Source: Axinella damicornis (Eukaryota > Porifera > Demospongiae > Axinellida > Axinellidae). Taken from it: a DNA stretch of 64,000 bases. This document shows, one piece after another, positions 60,400 to 64,000 of the stretch. A program made the position numbers and the translations under genes. The first letter of the stretch is position 1. Each line of letters starts with the position of its first letter. A model generated the notes under the pieces. It was not told the DNA's origin, did not search any database, and saw only the letters and a program-made list of their open reading frames with translations. Where the stretch lies: positions 7,408,451 to 7,472,450 of the forward strand of contig OZ007506.1 of the NCBI GenBank assembly GCA_963931865.1, given 5' to 3'.

Positions 60400-60562
60400 C
60401 TGGTGTGCAGGTTTCATATTTTATGCATTGTCCATGAATCCACTGCTGTGAAGAGTTCTTGTTCTTGGTGTTCTAATATGAATTTGTTGCTCTTGACTTC
60501 TGAAATTCAAATGAAGTAGTGCATGAAAGTATAAACTTAGTTCAACCAGCTTGTAGTAGAAC

Positions 60563-60775
60563 ACCTAACAATTAAGGTGCGTCATCATAGTCCCATCATT
60601 GTGGCATTTAAGGTGGAGGAGGAAGGAGGGCAAGCTGATGGATCCGATCCTGGTACTTGGTACTCCATCAGGGATTACAGTTTGGTTCAATAGCGTTGTA
60701 GTACAATTCAGCAAGGACCGATCATGGATCCAGGTTGATACAAATTCCTTGTGGTATCATGCATAATCTGCAATC
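60563..60775. repeat. Inverted dispersed copy of 53700-53960
   Basis: It is the reverse complement of the earlier copy, slightly diverged. It lies downstream of the GNL2 stop codon. Confidence 0.82.
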
Positions 60776-61087
60776 ATAAGCAGCAGACTGGGCTTGTCTA
60801 TAGTGTAGTGGTGTGGACCTGACCTACAAATAAGAGGTTCCCCCAATGAGCTTCAGCAAATGAAACGTGGTTTGTGTGTGAATGGTACCAGTGAGATTGA
60901 GGTAAGCCTCTATCATCTAAGGGGCTGTGCAACTAGTGGTGGGAGGTACGTTATTAGGCCTCTGTGGGGTTCTCTTGTTATTGGGTACATGGATTATTAG
61001 CAGTTGGAACCCTGGCATTTGAAACACCACTGCATGCTGTCTGCAGACCTAGACCTGAAGGGATAATGGGACTCTGTTGTTACTATA

Positions 61088-61371
61088 ATGGGCTATTCCA
61101 TTAAATAGTCGTACACCCCCTGCAGAGGACTGTTATTTATGTCCCATGGGGGGTGTTGCCAAGTAAGTAATTGCGTCCTAGGGGGTCAAAATAATTGTGT
61201 CCTGGGGAGTATAAATGCCAAATTAATTGTGTCCCATATGGGGGTAGAGGAACCTTTTTTATTGTGTCCCAGGGGGAATGTGTTGCTAATTTTGCTGTCC
61301 TAGGGGGGAATTAAAATCGGTTCCCCTGCAAGGGGTGAACGACTATTAAATTTTAATGGAATAGCCCAATA
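61088..61371. mobile_element. MITE with GGGCTATTCCATT ends
   Basis: GGGCTATTCCATTAAA at the left and its inverse at the right, continuing into AATAGTCG and ACCCC blocks. The interior is repeats of GGGGG and TTGTGTCC words. TA dinucleotides flank both sides. It directly borders the 36-bp minisatellite. Confidence 0.82.
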
Positions 61372-61413
61372 TACATGCAAAAGGGGCATGCATGCAAATA
61401 AGCTTGCAACTGG

Positions 61414-62625
61414 GTGAGTGCAGTGGAAGTGGAACAGCATGTACAGTGGAAGAGTGCAGTGGAAGTGGAACAGCATGTACAGTGGAAGAGTGCAGTGCTG
61501 GTGGAGCAGCATGTACAGTGGAAGAGTGCAGTGCTGGTGGAACAGCATGTACAGTGGAAGAGTGCAGTGCTGGTGGAACAGCATGTACAGTGGAAGAGTG
61601 CAGTGCTGGTGGAGCAGCATGTACAGTGGAAGAGTGCAGTGCTGGTGGAGCAGCATGTACAGTGGAAGAGTGCAGTGCTGGTGGAACAGCATGTACAGTG
61701 GAAGAGTGCAGTGCTGGTGGAACAGCATGTACAGTGGAAGAGTGCAGTGGAAGTGGAGCAGCATGTACAGTGGAAGAGTGCAGTGGAAGTGGAGCAGCAT
61801 GTACAGTGGAAGAGTGCAGTGCTGGTGGAGCAGCATGTACAGTGGAAGAGTACAGTGCTGGTGGAACAGCATGTACAGTGGAAGAGTGCAGTGCTGGTGG
61901 AACAGCATGTACAGTGGAAGAGTGCAGTGCTGGTGGAACAGCATGTACAGTGGAAGAGTGCAGTGCTGGTGGAGCAGCATGTACAGTGGAAGAGTGCAGT
62001 GCTGGTGGAACAGCATGTACAGTGGAAGAGTGCAGTGCTGGTGGAGCAGCATGTACAGTGGAAGAGTGCAGTGCTGGTGGAGCAGCATGTACAGTGGAAG
62101 AGTGCAGTGCTGGTGGAGCAGCATGTACAGTGGAAGAGTGCAGTGCTGGTGGAACAGCATGTACAGTGGAAGAGTGCAGTGCTGGTGGAACAGCATGTAC
62201 AGTGGAAGAGTGCAGTGCTGGTGGAGCAGCATGTACAGTGGAAGAGTGCAGTGCTGGTGGAACAGCATGTACAGTGGAAGAGTGCAGTGCTGGTGGAGCA
62301 GCATGTACAGTGGAAGAGTGCAGTGCTGGTGGAGCAGCATGTACAGTGGAAGAGTGCAGTGCTGGTGGAGCAGCATGTACAGTGGAAGAGTGCAGTGCTG
62401 GTGGAACAGCATGTACAGTGGAAGAGTGCAGTGCTGGTGGAGCAGCATGTACAGTGGAAGAGTGCAGTGCTGGTGGAACAGCATGTACAGTGGAAGAGTG
62501 CAGTGCTGGTGGAGCAGCATGTACAGTGGAAGAGTGCAGTGCTGGTGGAACAGCATGTACAGTGGAAGAGTGCAGTGCTGGTGGAACAGCATGTACAGTG
62601 GAAGAGTGCAGTGCTGGTGGAGCTA
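61414..62625. repeat. 36-bp minisatellite, about 33 copies
   Basis: The unit is GTGCAGTGCTGGTGGARCAG plus CATGTACAGTGGAAGA. Two variable sites dominate: R is A or G, and CTG is replaced by GAA in a few copies near 61430 and 61750-61790. The 36-base unit keeps frames open on both strands. One plus-strand frame starts at an ATG at 61392 and continues 53 codons past the array to a stop at 62786, with an N/Y/G-rich tail (EVINNNNRGGSYNYYYSGNS). Nothing proves expression. Confidence 0.96.
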
Positions 62626-63056
62626 GCAGCGGCACCGAGGTGATAAATAACAACAATCGTGGAGGATCGTACAATTATTATTACAGTGGTAATTCATACT
62701 GTAAAGCATGTGATAGATTGCAGAAACATGGTTGTACTCCCTTCCATGCAGTCAGAAGTATGGAAGATGCATGCAGTTGGACGTAAATAGAATTGTTAAT
62801 GTTCCAGCATGAGACTCAGAAGAAATCTAGTTCAGTGTGTTGTACAAGACTACTTTGTGATATGTAGCTACCCAAAAGTGATTACACAATGAAATGACTA
62901 CAAGAGAATTATATGCATAATTATGCTATCTTTAGAAATGCCCCACAGAAGGTTTACAATTACAATGTCATGGTATTAGTATCTAAAGTACAACAAAGTG
63001 CGTACATTCAATCTGTTGATCAAAACATCCTGTTGTAAAACAGCAGAGTGCTGAGC

Positions 63057-64000
63057 GCCTTATGACAGCAATGACTCTCTCAAATCACTCATATTGATAT
63101 ATGTTACTGTGGGAGCGGGCACAGTGTGAGTAGGACTGCCACTTCTATCGGACGAACAGTCTTCCTGTTGAACAACCTCCTGTTGTCTCTGGTGCCTCCT
63201 GGCAAGAAAGCCTTTGATGAATTGTGATGCTTTGATTGTAATGTAAATATGATAACATACTATGACCAAAAAGATCATGATGGTGAAAGCTGTAATTATG
63301 TAAGCAGCAATCATTTGGCCTTTTGTTGATTCTGAATTTTTGTGCCGCACAAATATGGTCCATGCTGACAGAATTCCGAGTTTCACGATGAAAACTGTTT
63401 CAAGGATGTTCAAAACAAAGACCTTATACACCCTTCCTGGGAGAAACATGAAAGCCTGGATGAGGAATACAGTGGTAGTTATCAGCTCGAGATTCACTTC
63501 TGGATCCCCGAGGCCATTTGCAGCAAATGAAAGAAAGAGCACATTCCTAACAACAAGTATGACTCCAGTCCAGCACCTGAATCTGTCCGTATAAGGTCCC
63601 TGGTAGGCATCCAGAAGAGGCTTGATCCTGTGAACCCACCTGAAATGACGCCGATTAGACCAAGCTTGTAAGCAGGGAGCAAGCAAAACTAACAATGTGA
63701 AGGGGACAACAAACCCAATGGCGAATCCCAGAGCAACGAAGAACAAGAAGGTATGCTTCAAGCCCAAATACTCGACATTGCCATCGTATAACCACACTGT
63801 CATTATGGATCCATTTGGAAGTGTGAGAGTAGTGAAGGAAAGTGCTGTGATGATGGTACGTAACACCTTGGCGTAAGAGAGGAGGAAGAGTGTAGCCAAT
63901 GCTTTGACTGTGTGCGGACCACACAGCTTTGCAGCAAGTATATAGCGCCTGCTTAGCAGGATGACAACGACAACAATCACCCAGATGTAGACAGGAAACA
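63057..64000 (-). CDS. 3' exon of a seven-helix membrane protein (partial, open at window edge)
   Basis: The minus strand is open from the window edge to a TAA just left of 63060, giving 313 residues. About seven hydrophobic helices are visible: VYIWVIVVVVILLS; ATLFLLSYAKVLRTIITAL; FLFFVALGFAIGFVVPFTLL; WTGVILVVRNVLFLSFA; ITTTVFLIQAFMF; VFIVKLGILSAWTIF; YIITAFTIMIFLVIVC. Between them are VWLYDGNVEYLGLKH and RIKPLLDAYQGPY, which are shared by a large family of multi-domain surface proteins in sponges as far as I recall. A cytosolic Q/S/T-rich tail follows. The ectodomain would lie beyond 64000. It converges with GNL2. Confidence 0.8.

Larger units (their letters stand above)
55738..60120 (-). 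mobile_element. Complete Ty3-type LTR retrotransposon, antisense to GNL2
   Basis: The 166-bp LTRs (55738-55903 and 59955-60120) begin TGTAGTGT and end ACACTACA, with no difference that I can see. GCCAT flanks both sides (55733-55737 and 60121-60125). On the minus strand, TGGTGGCAGGGGTG follows the 5' LTR directly (primer-binding-like). A purine tract (GAAAAGGGGAGA) directly precedes the 3' LTR. The Gag-Pol frame is intact. It is a different family from the 27-kb element: LTR, primer site and protein all differ. Confidence 0.96.
55430..60199. mobile_element. Foldback element split by an LTR retrotransposon
   Basis: Sequence at 55430-55737 and 60121-60199 matches the two arms of the 6848-7350 foldback element: TTCTGTTCTTTGGTTT on the left; TTCCGCATACGTGTA and CCTGGGAACAAGGCTA on the right. 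The LTR element occupies the middle. The left terminus TAGCCTCG is missing. Confidence 0.82.

Noticed and set aside
61414..62625. CRISPR-like array
   Set aside because: The 36-bp units are contiguous with no spacers, in a eukaryotic context; it is a minisatellite.
61300..62674. Four long overlapping frames on both strands as separate genes
   Set aside because: They are the same 36-bp repeat read in different frames; none has independent support.

Overview
The window is eukaryotic. It has spliced genes with GT/AG introns, a gene spread over about 57 kb, two complete LTR retrotransposons, many foldback and MITE-like elements, minisatellites and long G or C homopolymer runs. There is no operon structure. 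The mobile-element mix (Ty3-type, BEL/Pao, hAT, Tc1/mariner, pogo-like, Crypton-like, TNP2-like) and a lineage-typical seven-helix membrane protein at the right edge suggest an early-branching animal, most likely a sponge. That placement is an inference from family resemblance.

Layout. From 1 to 944 there is a 518-bp tandem duplication carrying identical-length 48-nt exon-like blocks, cut by a 200-N gap (945-1144). From 3003 to 60399 on the plus strand lies a GNL2/NOG2 homologue, the nucleolar circularly permuted GTPase of 60S ribosome assembly. I could place 18 exons, and internal junction phases agree wherever both sides are placed. Its introns hold almost everything else in the window. These include a MULE-like foldback family with 9-bp target duplications and a shared terminus, elements packed with CTCGCGAG palindromes, and Tc1/mariner-type MITEs. 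They also include relics of pogo-like, hAT, Crypton-like, RecQ-like, BEL/Pao and TNP2-like genes. An intact sense-oriented Ty3-type element (27024-31566) sits in the intron after exon 8. An intact antisense Ty3-type element (55738-60120) sits in the intron before the last exon, inside an older foldback element.

Right end. A 36-bp minisatellite of about 1.2 kb (61414-62625) separates GNL2 from the 3' part of a minus-strand seven-helix membrane protein gene (63057 to the window edge), which converges on GNL2.

How the parts relate. Only GNL2, the right-edge membrane protein and possibly the 48-nt-exon gene look like host genes. The rest is a layered transposon record: short target duplications, nesting, and LTR pairs with no difference visible by eye allow relative ordering of insertions. 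About 20 residues of GNL2 before residue ~103 and much of its acidic/basic C-terminal region could not be found here.
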